From RPQJ01 sp963846885 (GTDB lineage: Bacteria; Pseudomonadota; Gammaproteobacteria; Steroidobacterales; Steroidobacteraceae), in contig CAWJXS010000013.1 in assembly GCA_963846885.1 (NCBI GenBank), forward strand, positions 1-64,000: a stretch of 64,000 nucleotides of DNA, given 5' to 3'. Each line of letters starts with the position of its first letter. The stretch's first letter is position 1. Made by a program: the position numbers and the translations under genes. The notes below the pieces were generated by a model that ran no database searches, was not told where the DNA came from, and saw only the letters and a list, made by a program, of their open reading frames with translations. Shown here one piece after another: positions 43,385-53,900 of this stretch.

Positions 43385-44752
43385 ATGACGACGGGTTCTC
43401 TCGGCGGCGTGGATAGACAGCGGATCGCGGAGCTGTTCGCGGCCGAGCAGCGCACCTATGTCGCGGCACATCCCGTGTCGCAGCAGCGCACGGGGCACGG
43501 CATCGCGGGCTTTTACGACGGCGTGCCCATGCACTGGATGCGCGACTGGTCGATGCCCTTCCCGTTTCTCGTTGCGTCGGCGCAGGGTTCGACATTGCGC
43601 GACGTCGACGGCAACGAGTACGCGGATTTCTGTCTCGGCGACACCGGCTCGATGTTCGGGCATTCGCCCGCACCTGTCGCCGCGGCCATCGCGCGCCAGG
43701 CGAGCCAGGGACTCACGTACATGCTGCCGACCGACGATGCCGTCATGGTCGGCCAACTCCTCGTCGAACGCTTCGGGCTGCCGCACTGGCAGGTCGCCAC
43801 GACGGCGACGGACGCCAATCGCTTCGCCTTGCGCGTCGCCCGCGCGGTGACCGGGCGCCCGAAGATCCTGGTGTTCAACGGCTGTTATCACGGCACCGTC
43901 GATGAGACTTTCGTGCGGCTGGTTGGAGGCCGTGCGGTGCAGCGCCCTGGACTGCTCGGGCAAGTCACCGACCTCACGCAGCTCGCACGCGTGGTCGAGT
44001 TCAATGACGTTGCGGGCCTGGAGCGCGAACTCGCCCATGGCGACGTGGCCTGCGTCATCACCGAACCCGTGCTCACCAATTCCTGCATGGTGCTGCCCGC
44101 GCCCGGTTTCCTCGCAGCCGTGCGGCGCCTGACACGTGACACGGGCACGCTGCTGCTGATCGACGAGACGCACACGATCTCGACGGGTCCGGGTGGATAC
44201 ACGCGGGCTCATGGCCTCGAGCCTGACCTGTTCGTGCTGGGCAAGCCCATCGCAGGCGGGGTGCCCGCCAGCGTCTGGGGCATGACCGACGCCGTGGCGC
44301 GGCGACTGGACGCGGTGCGCGCGAGCATGCCGTCCGGGCATTCGGGCATGGGCACCACGTTGTCGGCAAACGCGCTCGCACTCGCCGCAATGCGTGCGAC
44401 GCTCGAACACGTCATGACCGACGCCGCCTACGCGACGATGGAGCGCCTGGCTGAAGTGCTGGTCGCGGGCCTGCAGGCGACGATCACGGCACACCGGCTG
44501 CCCTGGCACGCCGTACGCGTGGGGGCTCGCGTCGAGTTCATCTGCGCGCCCGGTCCCTTGCTCGACGGCACGCAAGCGGAAGCGGCCCATGCGCCGGAGC
44601 TCGAGCGCGCCATACACCTGTCACTGCTCAACCGTGGTTGCCTGATCGCACCGTTCCACAACATGATGCTGGTGTGTCCGGTCACGACCGAGCCACAGAT
44701 TGCCCGGCTGCAGGATGCGTTCGCCGAAGTGGCCGCCACGCTCGTCGCCTGA
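43385..44752 (+). CDS. class III PLP-dependent aminotransferase
   Basis: Cytoplasmic fold-type I aminotransferase of 455 residues, of the glutamate-1-semialdehyde aminomutase/omega-transaminase type. Motifs: GNEYADFCLGDTGSMFGHSP, NGCYHGTVDE, LLIDETHTI (PLP ring Asp) and the PLP Lys in FVLGKPIAGGVPASVWG. A typical GSA-AM would have a different C-terminus, and no hemL context is present. It starts a set with an FAD-linked oxidase and an N-acyl-D-amino-acid deacylase, suggesting amino acid breakdown. The substrate is not known. Confidence 0.87.
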   Translation: MTTGSLGGVDRQRIAELFAAEQRTYVAAHPVSQQRTGHGIAGFYDGVPMHWMRDWSMPFPFLVASAQGSTLRDVDGNEYADFCLGDTGSMFGHSPAPVAAAIARQASQGLTYMLPTDDAVMVGQLLVERFGLPHWQVATTATDANRFALRVARAVTGRPKILVFNGCYHGTVDETFVRLVGGRAVQRPGLLGQVTDLTQLARVVEFNDVAGLERELAHGDVACVITEPVLTNSCMVLPAPGFLAAVRRLTRDTGTLLLIDETHTISTGPGGYTRAHGLEPDLFVLGKPIAGGVPASVWGMTDAVARRLDAVRASMPSGHSGMGTTLSANALALAAMRATLEHVMTDAAYATMERLAEVLVAGLQATITAHRLPWHAVRVGARVEFICAPGPLLDGTQAEAAHAPELERAIHLSLLNRGCLIAPFHNMMLVCPVTTEPQIARLQDAFAEVAATLVA

Positions 44753-44782
44753 CCCGCGGCCCACCGGGCCTGGAGTACTTCG

Positions 44783-46159
44783 ATGTCATTGCTCGATACC
44801 CTGGCTGCCATCGTCGGCCCCGCGAACCTGCTGACGGGGCCCGATGTCGCTGCCCGCAGCGTGAGCTGGGCTGATCGCGGTCCCTGTCGCGCGCGGGCGA
44901 TCGTCCGCCCCGCCAGCACCGACGAGGTGTCGCGCGTGCTCGCGGCCTGCCACGCAGCACGACAACCCGTCGTGCTGTTCGGCGGTCTCACGGGACTGGT
45001 GCAGGGCTGCGTGGCCGCTCCCGACGAGATCGCGCTGTCACTCGAGCGCATGCATCGCATCGAGGACATCGACCCCATCGGACGCACCATGACGGTGGAA
45101 GCCGGCGTTCCGGTGCAGCGGGTCCAGGAAGAGGCGGAGAAGCATGGCCTGCTCTACCCGGTCGACTGGGGCGCGCGCGGCTCGGCACACATCGGCGGCA
45201 GCGTCGCCACCAACGCGGGCGGCAACGGCGTCATCCGGTACGGCATGACGCGCGACTCGGTGCTGGGGCTCGAAGCCGTCCTCGCCGACGGCACCGTCAT
45301 TCCCGCCATGAACAGGATGTTGAAGAACAACGCGGCGTACGACGTGAAGCAGTTGTTCATCGGCTCCGAGGGCACGCTTGGCGTCATCACGCGCCTGGTG
45401 CTGCGGCTGCGCGAATTGCCGCGCAGCACGCAGTCTGCGCTGGTGGCCTGCGCGCGCTTCGACGATGTCACGCGGTTCCTCAAGCACATGGACGGCGCGC
45501 TCGGCGGCGCGCTGTCGGCCTTCGAACTGATGTGGAATTCGTTTTACCGGATGGTGACTACGCCGCCGTCCAAGGGCACGCCGCCACTGCCGCAGACCCA
45601 CGAGTTCTACGTGCTGGTCGAAAGCACGGGCGGCGATCCAGGCCGCGACCAGGCGCAGTTCGAGGAGGCGATTGCTGCAGCCATCGAGGCCGGACTCGTC
45701 GCCGACGCGGTCGTGTGCTCGTCTTCGGCGCAGCGCGATGCACTCTGGGCGCTGCGCGACGACGTCGAGGGCATCTTCCGTCTCGGCATGCCGGTCGCCT
45801 TCGATATCAGCCTGCCGCTTGCCGCGATGGAGGGCTACGTCAACGAGGTGCTGGAGCGACTCGAACGCGAGTGGCCGGCCTATCAGCGCTTCGTCTTCGG
45901 TCACCTGGGCGACGGCAATCTGCACATCATCGCCGCAGGCCCGCCCAGTGCCGAGGCGCGCCACGGCATCGAGCGCTGCGTCTACGAGCCGCTCGCGTCG
46001 CGCGGCGGCTCCGTTTCGGCCGAACACGGGGTCGGCACCGAAAAGCAACCCTGGCTCGACCTCTGCCGCAGCCCGGCCGAACTGGCCCTGATGCGGACGC
46101 TGAAGCAGGCACTCGATCCGCAGGGCATCCTCAATCCAGGGCGCGTCCTGCCCCGCTAA
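44783..46159 (+). CDS. FAD-linked oxidase, D-2-hydroxyacid dehydrogenase type
   Basis: Flavoprotein of 458 residues (GlcD/D-lactate dehydrogenase family). The N-terminal FAD-binding PCMH domain has VVLFGGLTGLVQGC, ARGSAHIGGSVATNAGGNGVIRYG and IGSEGTLGVIT. The C-terminal FAD-oxidase domain ends with FGHLGDGNLHII (metal/substrate His) and EHGVGTEKQPWL. Family substrates are D-2-hydroxyacids. It follows the aminotransferase by 30 bases and precedes the deacylase by 36, so the three probably form one operon. Confidence 0.9.
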   Translation: MSLLDTLAAIVGPANLLTGPDVAARSVSWADRGPCRARAIVRPASTDEVSRVLAACHAARQPVVLFGGLTGLVQGCVAAPDEIALSLERMHRIEDIDPIGRTMTVEAGVPVQRVQEEAEKHGLLYPVDWGARGSAHIGGSVATNAGGNGVIRYGMTRDSVLGLEAVLADGTVIPAMNRMLKNNAAYDVKQLFIGSEGTLGVITRLVLRLRELPRSTQSALVACARFDDVTRFLKHMDGALGGALSAFELMWNSFYRMVTTPPSKGTPPLPQTHEFYVLVESTGGDPGRDQAQFEEAIAAAIEAGLVADAVVCSSSAQRDALWALRDDVEGIFRLGMPVAFDISLPLAAMEGYVNEVLERLEREWPAYQRFVFGHLGDGNLHIIAAGPPSAEARHGIERCVYEPLASRGGSVSAEHGVGTEKQPWLDLCRSPAELALMRTLKQALDPQGILNPGRVLPR

Positions 46160-46195
46160 CATACGGCGCCAGTACGGCGAGACAGGCAGGGAATC

Positions 46196-48025
46196 ATGCA
46201 GCATGACTGGGAAGTCCTGATTCGCGGCGCACGCGTATTCGACGGCACGGGCGCCACTGCCCTCGTCGAAGACGTGGCAATCCACGACGGCCGCATCGCC
46301 GCTCGTGGCGCGAACCTTGCGCCGGAGCGCGCGGAGCGCGTCGTCGATGCCCGTGGCCGCTGGCTGCTGCCCGGCCTGCTCGACATTCATACGCACCTCG
46401 ACCTGGAGGTGGAACTGGCGCCGGGCCTGCCCGAATCCGTGCGTCACGGCACGACCACGGTCGTCGTCGGCAATTGCAGCCTGGGGACCGCGTTCGGCGC
46501 ACAGCGCCGCAACGGCGACGATCCGATCCTCGACTGCTTCACTCGCGTCGAGAACATGCCGAAGTCCGTCCTGCGCAAGGTCGTCGACCGCATCGACTGG
46601 CAGAGCACCGGCGAGTATCTCGAACACCTCGACCGGTTGCCGCTCGGCCCGAACATCGTGCCGCTGCTGCCGCATTCGATGCTGCGGATCGAGGCGATGG
46701 GCAGCACCGACGCAGCGGTCACGCGCGAGCCCACCGCCGCAGAAAGGGAGCGTATGCGCGCGTTGCTCGCGGACGCGATGGCACAGGGATACGCCGGACT
46801 GTCGACCGATTCGATTCCCTTCCACTACCTCGCCAACGACCCGCACAAAAATGAGCGGATACCAGCGCAACACGCGTCGTGGTCCGAACTCAAGGACCTG
46901 CTCGCCGTCGTGCGCGAGAGCGATCGCGTGTGGCAGTGCACCCCGGATGCGGCGAATCGCGCGAAGACATTCCTGCGCTTTTTCCTGACCAGCGGCCGCC
47001 TGTTCGGCAAGCCGCTCAAGACCAGCGCGTTGACGGCCGTGGATCTCACGCACGAGCGCCAGACGTACAAGCTCTTTCCGCTTCTCGCCAACGTGCTCAA
47101 CTCACGGCTCGTGCAGGGTCGCTTTCATTTCCAGGTGCTGGCGACGCCCTTCCGCATGTTTGCGGAGGGTGCGCTGTGTCCGATCTTCGAGGAGTTCGAA
47201 TCCTCGCGCCGGCTGATGGCGCTCGACATCGAAGACGCCGCCGGCCGCCGCGAGGCCATGGCCACTGCAGATTTCGGTCGTGTGTTCGTGCGCGAGTGGC
47301 ACGACGCAGGCGCGGTTTCGACCTTCAATCGCGATCTCGACGCGCTCACCATCGAGCGCGCACCCGTGGCAGAGTGGTGCGGCGAGACTTTCGGCGCGCT
47401 GTACCGCCGGGTGCGCGACTTTCAGTCCGGTTCTCTTGGCGCGGCGCGCAGCGAGTCTGAGCGGGCGGCCCTGGCGGAATTCCCGCAACCGATCACGCGC
47501 GAAGCCGACCTGCTGCTGCACTTGTTCCGCCGCTACGACCGCGACTTGCGCTGGTGGTTTACCGTCGCCAACGACCGGCCCGCGATCCTGCGCGACCTGC
47601 TGTTTCACCCGCACATGCTGCCGGGCTTCAATGACAGCGGCGCGCACCTGATCAACCTCGCGTTCTTCGACGGCAACCTGCTGACGCTGCAGATCGCGGC
47701 GCGCGAGTCGCTGGACATGGTGGCCAAGGCGGTGCGCCGGCTGACGCGCGAGCCGGCGGAGTTCTTCGGCGTCGACGCCGGGAAGCTCGAGGTCGGCGCC
47801 CAGGCGGACCTGGTGCTGATCGACCCGGAAGCACTCAGCACTTACGACACCGATGCGAACCGGCGCATGGTGTACCGCGACATCTTCGAGCACGAGCAGC
47901 TCGTCAATCGCTCGGACGGCGTGGTGACCGCGGTGTACATCGCGGGCGAGCAGGTCTGGGATGGCGTCGACGTGTTGCCGGCGCTCGGCCAGCGACGGCT
48001 CGGGCGGGCATTGCGGGCGGGCTGA
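46196..48025 (+). CDS. N-acyl-D-amino-acid deacylase family amidohydrolase
   Basis: Metal-dependent amidohydrolase of 609 residues (D-aminoacylase type). N-terminal LLIRGARVFDGTG-like start, metal motif GLLDIHTHLDLEVE (HxH), the family motif TTTVVVGNCSLG with Cys ligand, then downstream Asp in GFNDSGAHL, and the C-terminal beta-sandwich return (GKLEVGAQADLVLIDP). Longer than the 480-residue Alcaligenes enzyme. With the two upstream genes it may release D-amino acids and oxidise or transaminate them; this is inference. Confidence 0.88.
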   Translation: MQHDWEVLIRGARVFDGTGATALVEDVAIHDGRIAARGANLAPERAERVVDARGRWLLPGLLDIHTHLDLEVELAPGLPESVRHGTTTVVVGNCSLGTAFGAQRRNGDDPILDCFTRVENMPKSVLRKVVDRIDWQSTGEYLEHLDRLPLGPNIVPLLPHSMLRIEAMGSTDAAVTREPTAAERERMRALLADAMAQGYAGLSTDSIPFHYLANDPHKNERIPAQHASWSELKDLLAVVRESDRVWQCTPDAANRAKTFLRFFLTSGRLFGKPLKTSALTAVDLTHERQTYKLFPLLANVLNSRLVQGRFHFQVLATPFRMFAEGALCPIFEEFESSRRLMALDIEDAAGRREAMATADFGRVFVREWHDAGAVSTFNRDLDALTIERAPVAEWCGETFGALYRRVRDFQSGSLGAARSESERAALAEFPQPITREADLLLHLFRRYDRDLRWWFTVANDRPAILRDLLFHPHMLPGFNDSGAHLINLAFFDGNLLTLQIAARESLDMVAKAVRRLTREPAEFFGVDAGKLEVGAQADLVLIDPEALSTYDTDANRRMVYRDIFEHEQLVNRSDGVVTAVYIAGEQVWDGVDVLPALGQRRLGRALRAG

Positions 48026-48043
48026 TCGCGCTCGACGGTCGGG

Positions 48044-48296
48044 CGCGGGATCGGCGCAGTCCGCCGGGGCAGGTGCTCTCGCGAAACTCCGGGTCGACGC
48101 CGCAGCCCGAGCGCAGGCCGAGGAACGGCACTGCAGTCACGTCGCTGAGCCGCTGCCCGAACGGGCTCGAGCGCGATGGTGGCAGAGGCTCAGCGACGTG
48201 AATCAGTGCCGGTCCTCGAGCCTGCGACTCGGGATGCGGCGGTCCGACACGGAGTTCGCGAGAGCACCTGCCCCGGCGGACTGCGCCTACCCGCGA
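48044..48296. repeat. 250-nt imperfect palindrome between convergent genes
   Basis: Left arm 48044-48151 and right arm 48187-48296 are reverse complements over about 105 bases with scattered mismatches and small gaps. Well-matched blocks include GTCCGCCGGGGCAGGTGCTC, CGAGGAACGGCACTG-like and CACGTCGCTGAGCC. The loop is about 35 bases, and part of it (CTGCC/GGCAG) can extend the stem. It fills nearly the whole space between two convergent genes. No open frame or RNA family is recognised. Confidence 0.85.
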
Positions 48297-48315
48297 CAGA
48301 CGTAGCGTCGCGTCC

Positions 48316-49641
48316 CTAGAGCGCCCCAACCGCCCGCGCGAGCCGCAACCGGGCCAGGCTGGCGTCGAGCGTCGCGTCGTCGCGATTCCTGAGCGCCTGC
48401 ACCCGCAGCGACTCCGCCCCGAGCAGCTGCGTCTGCGTGCCGAGACCGGCCGTGTAGCGCTCGCGAGCGATGCGGAGATTTTCCTCTGCCTGTTCGGCGG
48501 CGCGCGCGTTCACTTCGACGCGCTGCCGCGCCTCGTCGATGCCGAGCCAGGCCTGTCGCACCTGCAGTTCGATCTGGCTGGCAGCGTCGGCACGCTGCAG
48601 CTCGGTGGCGCGACGATTCCGGTCCAGCGCCGCAGCGCGCTTGCGCGACTGCCCCCCGTCGAACATCGCCCACTGCACGCCGATGCCCGCCATGCCGACG
48701 GTCTCGTCGTCGAGGAACTGGTTTTCCAGGTACTGATAGCCACCGCTCAGACCCACTTGCGGCAGCACGCGCGAGCGCTCGGTGCGTGCGAGCTGGCCGA
48801 GGGCTTCCGCCTGTGCGTCGAGCGCGGTGAGTTCGGTGCGCCGTGTCTGCGCCTGCGCGATCAGCGCCGGCAGCTCCTGTTCGGCCTCGACGGCCACGTC
48901 GATCGACTCGCTCAGCTCGACGGGGCGATCGAGCGGCGCGCCCAGCCGCCGGTTGTACTGCGCCTGCGCCACGGCAGCCGCGTTGGCCGCCCGCAGTTCG
49001 TTCTGTCGCGCATCGGCAAGCGCGACTTCGGCAGCAAGGAGCTCGTTCTTGGGCACCAGCTCGCGCTCGAACATGCTGCTGGTGTCGTGCACCAGGCCTT
49101 CGAGGGTGTGCACATTGCTGCTGGCAACCGCGTGCGCTTTGCGCGCGCGCAGTACACCGACGTAGGCATCGGCCACCGCCAGCTTGAGGTCGGCCGTGGC
49201 CGCTGCAACGTGCGCGCCCGCGCCCCGTTCGCGCGCTTCCGCGGCAGCGATGCTCGATGAAATCCGTCCGCTCGTGAACAACGGCACCGTGACCGCGGCC
49301 GTGGCCGAGACGAAACTGTCGTCCTGAAACAGTTCGGGCGGCGTCAGCGGCAAGCCCGTGAACGAGAAGTCGAACGCGGGCGAATCGTCGAGCTGGGTGT
49401 ACGCGCCCGCGACAGCCACTGTCGGCCAGCGCTGCGCGCGCGCCGCCTGGGCGTCGAACCCGGCGGCTTCGGCCTGGCTGCGTGTCGCGGCGAGCGCACG
49501 GTCCTGCTGCAGTGCCACCGTCCACGCCTCCGCCAGCGTCTCGACCGGAGCTTCGGCGCGCGCAAGCCCGCCGGCAACCAGCGCACTCAGCAGGGCGAGC
49601 GTTGCTGCAAGCGCGTGCGACACGGGCAGGCCGGCTTTCAT
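48316..49641 (-). CDS. TolC-family outer membrane efflux protein
   Basis: Outer-membrane channel subunit of 441 residues. Signal peptide (MKAGLPVSHALAATLALLSALVAGGLARA) then two tandem OEP repeats of coiled-coil helices (ALAATRSQAEAAGFDAQAARAQRWP; ELPALIAQAQTRRTELTALDAQAEALG). ATG 49641 overlaps the SQR stop by ATGA; the frame is open upstream without homology. It is the last gene of the sulfide/RND operon and supplies the third part of the tripartite pump. Confidence 0.9.
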   Translation of the reverse strand: MKAGLPVSHALAATLALLSALVAGGLARAEAPVETLAEAWTVALQQDRALAATRSQAEAAGFDAQAARAQRWPTVAVAGAYTQLDDSPAFDFSFTGLPLTPPELFQDDSFVSATAAVTVPLFTSGRISSSIAAAEARERGAGAHVAAATADLKLAVADAYVGVLRARKAHAVASSNVHTLEGLVHDTSSMFERELVPKNELLAAEVALADARQNELRAANAAAVAQAQYNRRLGAPLDRPVELSESIDVAVEAEQELPALIAQAQTRRTELTALDAQAEALGQLARTERSRVLPQVGLSGGYQYLENQFLDDETVGMAGIGVQWAMFDGGQSRKRAAALDRNRRATELQRADAASQIELQVRQAWLGIDEARQRVEVNARAAEQAEENLRIARERYTAGLGTQTQLLGAESLRVQALRNRDDATLDASLARLRLARAVGAL

Positions 49642-50909
49642 TGCTTCAGGGCCTCGATGCCCAGCGTCTTCAGCACGTATTTTTCGTAGATCGGCGCGAT
49701 GGAGCCCGTCTCGACCTTGCGCAGGAAGTACTTCTCGAACGCGATCTTGGCCAGGTGCACCCACTTGCCTTCGCGCGCCCACGTGACGTTGCGCGGCGGG
49801 ATCTGCGGCAGCGCGACGAAGGCGGCACCGGTGTCGCCGAAGTCCGCCAGGCAGATCGCGTTCCAGGTCGCGCGCGCCTCCGCCGGCCGGCCTTCCAGGT
49901 CGGCAGCGACGTTTTCGCAGATCGCCGAAACCATCGATTCGATCATGAAGCCGGTCTTCGGGGCGCCAGTCGGGACGGGCGTGACTTCGACCGGCGGAAT
50001 CGCGACGCAGACTCCGGCTGCGAAGATGTTGCGGTACCGCTTGCTGCGCTGGAATTCGTCGATCAGCACGAATCCACGCGGATTGCACAGCTCCGGCACC
50101 GTGGCCACCGCATCGACACCCTTGAAGGCCGGCAGGATCATGGCCCACTTGAACGGCAGCTTGTGCTCCTTGCGCACCGCGCCGTCCTCGTTGAATTCGC
50201 TTGCGTTCACGGTGCCGGCGTCGACGGACGTGACCTTGGCATTGGTGACCCAGTTGATGTGGCGCTGACGCAGCGTCGATTCCATGAGTCCCTTGCTGTC
50301 GCCCACGCCGCCGAGTCCCATGTGCCCGATGTACGGTTCGGAAGTCACGAACGTCATCGGCACCTTGTCGCGCAGCTTGCGCTTGCGCAGGTCGGTGTCG
50401 ATGATCATCGCCATCTCATAGGCTGGACCAAAGCAGCTCGCGCTCGCGGCGGCGCCGATCACGATCGGGCCGGGCTGCTTGAGAAACTCCTGGTAGTTCT
50501 CCCACGCGGCCAGGGCATGCGCCTGCGTGCAGACCGAGACGGTGTGACCATTGGGGCCGAGTCCCGGCACCTCTTCGAACGCGAGCTTGGGGCCGGTCGA
50601 AATTGCGAGGTAGTCGTAGGGCTCCTCGGTACCGTCGACGAACACGAGCTTCGAGCCGGCAGCGTCGATCGTCTGCACCAGCTTCGGAATCCAGCCGACG
50701 TCCTTTGCCTGCAGCGGGCCCGCGAGTTCGACACGCGTCTGCTCGGGCTTGCGCCAGCCGACCGCCACCCACGGATTGGACGGCGTGAACTCGAAGTACG
50801 GTGAGCTGCCGACGAGCGTGACCTGATGCTTCGCACCGAGCCGCTTTTTCATCTCGTAGGCACAGGCGACGCCACCGAGCCCTGCACCGAGAATGATTAC
50901 CTTGGCCAT
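49638..50909 (-). CDS. sqr: sulfide:quinone oxidoreductase
   Basis: Membrane-associated flavoprotein of 423 residues oxidising sulfide to persulfide/sulfur with electrons to quinone. N-terminal FAD site VIILGAGLGGVACAYEMKKRLG. Three cysteines at the SQR positions: VSVCTQAHA, SASCFGPAYEMA and AAGVCVAIPP. The C-terminal end (ARATWNAICLADFGDTGAAF) is typical. ATG 50909 follows GGGGAGA. It lies between the RND pump and TolC genes, an unusual place for this enzyme. Confidence 0.92.
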   Translation of the reverse strand: MAKVIILGAGLGGVACAYEMKKRLGAKHQVTLVGSSPYFEFTPSNPWVAVGWRKPEQTRVELAGPLQAKDVGWIPKLVQTIDAAGSKLVFVDGTEEPYDYLAISTGPKLAFEEVPGLGPNGHTVSVCTQAHALAAWENYQEFLKQPGPIVIGAAASASCFGPAYEMAMIIDTDLRKRKLRDKVPMTFVTSEPYIGHMGLGGVGDSKGLMESTLRQRHINWVTNAKVTSVDAGTVNASEFNEDGAVRKEHKLPFKWAMILPAFKGVDAVATVPELCNPRGFVLIDEFQRSKRYRNIFAAGVCVAIPPVEVTPVPTGAPKTGFMIESMVSAICENVAADLEGRPAEARATWNAICLADFGDTGAAFVALPQIPPRNVTWAREGKWVHLAKIAFEKYFLRKVETGSIAPIYEKYVLKTLGIEALKQ

Positions 50910-50929
50910 GTCGTATCTCCCCGGCCGCC

Positions 50930-53900
50930 TCAGGCGGCGGCTGTCTTGCGGTTGCGATAGCTGAAATAGAGGATCGGGATCAGCACGAGCGTGAGCACGG
51001 TCGAGACGAGGATGCCGAAGATCAGCGACACGGCGAGGCCGTTGAAGATCGGATCGTCGAGGATGAAGAACGCGCCGGTCATCGCAGCCACTGCGGTGAG
51101 CGCGATCGGCCGCGCTCGCACTGCAGCCGCACCGATCACTGCATCCGCGAGCGGCTGGCCGCGCGCGACCTCGAGATTGATGAAGTCGACCAGCAGGATC
51201 GAATTGCGGACGATGATTCCTGCCAGGGCGATCATGCCGATCATCGAGGTGGCGGTGAACTGCGCGCCGAGCAAGGCGTGTCCCGGCATCACGCCGATGA
51301 TGGTGAGCGGGATGGGCGCCATGATCACGAGCGGCACCGCATACGAGCCGAACTGCGCCACCACGAGCAGGTAGATCAGCACCAGGCCGACCGAGTAGGC
51401 CAGACCCATGTCGCGGAACGTCTCGAACGTGATCTGCCATTCGCCGTCCCATTTCACGCTGGGCCGGTACGGATCGTCGGGCTGGGCGAAGAAGTACTGC
51501 GTGACGTCGGGCATCTGCTCCTTGAGCGTGCCAACCATCGAGAACATGCCGTAGAGCGGGCTGTCGGTGGCGCCGACGGAATCGGCGGTGACCCAGGCCA
51601 TCGGCAGCAGGTCCTTGTGATAGATCGCGTTCTCCCACGGCTGTCGCGTGGTCGTCGTGATCTCGGAGAGCGGCACGCGCGCACCACTGTGCGAGCGCAC
51701 CTGCAGTGCCAGCACGCTGGCGAGGTCGGCTTTCGCCGGCACCTCGAGTTCCAGCCGCACCGGGATCGGGTAGGTCTCGCGACCGATGCGCGCGTACGTT
51801 GCGTCGAGTCCGCCGAGCCCGGCCGCGAGCGTCTGCACGGCCTCGGCCTGGTTCACGCCGAGCATGGCGGCCTTCTGCCGGTCGATGGCGACGACCAGTC
51901 GCGGACTCGGTGCCTCGAGGCTGTCGTCCACGTCGACCACGCCTTCCGTGGCCTCGAAGATCTTGCGCAGGTCGCGCGTCAGCTGCTGCTGCCCCGCCTG
52001 GAACGGCCCATAGATCTCGGCGACGAGCGGCGCCTGCACCGGCGGCCCCGGCGGCACTTCGACGATCTTCACCGAGCCGCCATGACGCTTCCCGATCGCG
52101 GCCAGTGCCGGACGCACTTCGAGCGCGATCTCGTGGCTCTGCTTGTCGCGGTGATGCTTGTCCACCAGGTTGACCTGGATGTCGCCGACCTCGGGACCGC
52201 TGCGCAGGTAGTACTGGCGCACCAGGCCATTGAAGTTGATCGGCGCGGACGTCCCGGCATACACCTGGTAATCCGTGACTTCCGGACGGCGAGCCACCTC
52301 CGCAGCGAGTTCGTCGAGCACGCGCGCAGTGGTCTCGACCGGCGTGCCCTCGGGCATGTCCAGCACGACCTGGAACTCGGACTTGTTGTCGAACGGCAGC
52401 ATTTTCAGCACGACCCACTGCACCACGACCAGGGACACCGCCAGCGCGATCGCAGCGAGCGTGCCCAGGTAGAGGCGGTGACGGTGGGGGCGCGCGGCGT
52501 CGCCGCGCAGGAACGGCGCCATCAACCGTTCGAAGAAGCGATGCAACCGGTCCGCCGCCGGGTCGGCGTTCTCGTGGGAGGCGTGACCGTGCGACAGCAA
52601 CCGGCGCGACAGCCAGGGCGTGAAGGCGAGCGCGAGCGCCAGCGAGATCAGCATTCCCATGCTGGCGTTGATGGGAATGGGGCTCATGTACGGGCCCATC
52701 AGGCCGCTGACGAACGCCATCGGCAGCAGGGCAGCAATCACGGTGAAGGTCGCAAGGATCGTCGGGCCGCCAACCTCGTCGACAGCGAGCGGAATCAACT
52801 CGTCGAGCGGCTGCCCGGGGTGCAGCTGCATGTGCCGATGGATGTTCTCGACGACGACGATGGCGTCGTCGACCAGGATACCGATGGCGAAGATGAGCGC
52901 GAACAGCGAAACGCGGTTGATCGTGAAGCCCCACGCCCACGATGCGAACAGCGTCGCGGCCAGCGTGATCACCACCGCGGCGCCGACGACGACGGCCTCG
53001 CGCCAGCCGACGGTCAGCCAGACGAGCAGCACCACCGAGGCGGTGGCGAACATCAGCTTCTGGATCAGCTTGACGGCCTTCTCGTTGGCGGTATCGCCGT
53101 AGTTGCGCGTGACCGTGACCTCGACGCCCTCCGGGATGTACGTGCCGCGCAGGTGCTCCATGCGGGCGAGCACGGCATTGGTGACGTCGATCGCGTTCTC
53201 GCCGGGCTTCTTGGAGATTGCGAGCGTCACGGCCGGCGAAACTCCCGCGAAGTCGATGCCGCGCGACTGTGCCGCCGGACCCGTGCCGAAAGTCACGTAC
53301 TGCTCCGGCTGGTCCGCGCCGAACTTCACGGCCGCGACGTCCTGCAGATACACGGGTCGCCCGTCGCGGACGGCGACGATGACCTGCGCCACGTCGTCCC
53401 GCGAGGCAAGGAACTGGCCGGCCGCCAGAGGCAGCACGCCCTCCGCACTCACCAGTGAACCCGCGTGCTGCACGACGTTGGCGGCCTGCAGCGCTGCCAC
53501 GAGGTCGGGCACCGTCAGGCCATGGCCGGCGAGGCGTTGCGCATCGAGCGTGACTGCGACGATCTCGTCCGGACCGCCGATCGTGTAGACGTTGCGCGTG
53601 CCTGGGACGCGCTTCAGCTCAGACTCGACGGCATGCGCAACCTGCTGCAGTTCGAACGCGCCGCGCGTCTCGTCGCGAGTCCACAGCGTGAGGCTCATGA
53701 CGGGCACGTCGTCGATGCCCTTCGGCTTCACCAGCGGCTGACCCACGCCGAGTCCGGCGGGTCGCCAGTCCTGGTTGGAATAGATCGCGTTCCACAACCG
53801 GACGATGGCGTCGGTGCGCTCCTGCCCCACCTTGAACTGCACCGTGATGACGGCGGCACCGGGTCGCGACACGGAGTAGATGTGCTTCACGCCCGAGATC

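Noticed and set aside
48044..48296. Retron msr/msd or group II intron hairpin
   Set aside because: No reverse transcriptase gene lies in the neighbourhood, and no conserved branching-G or domain V features are seen.
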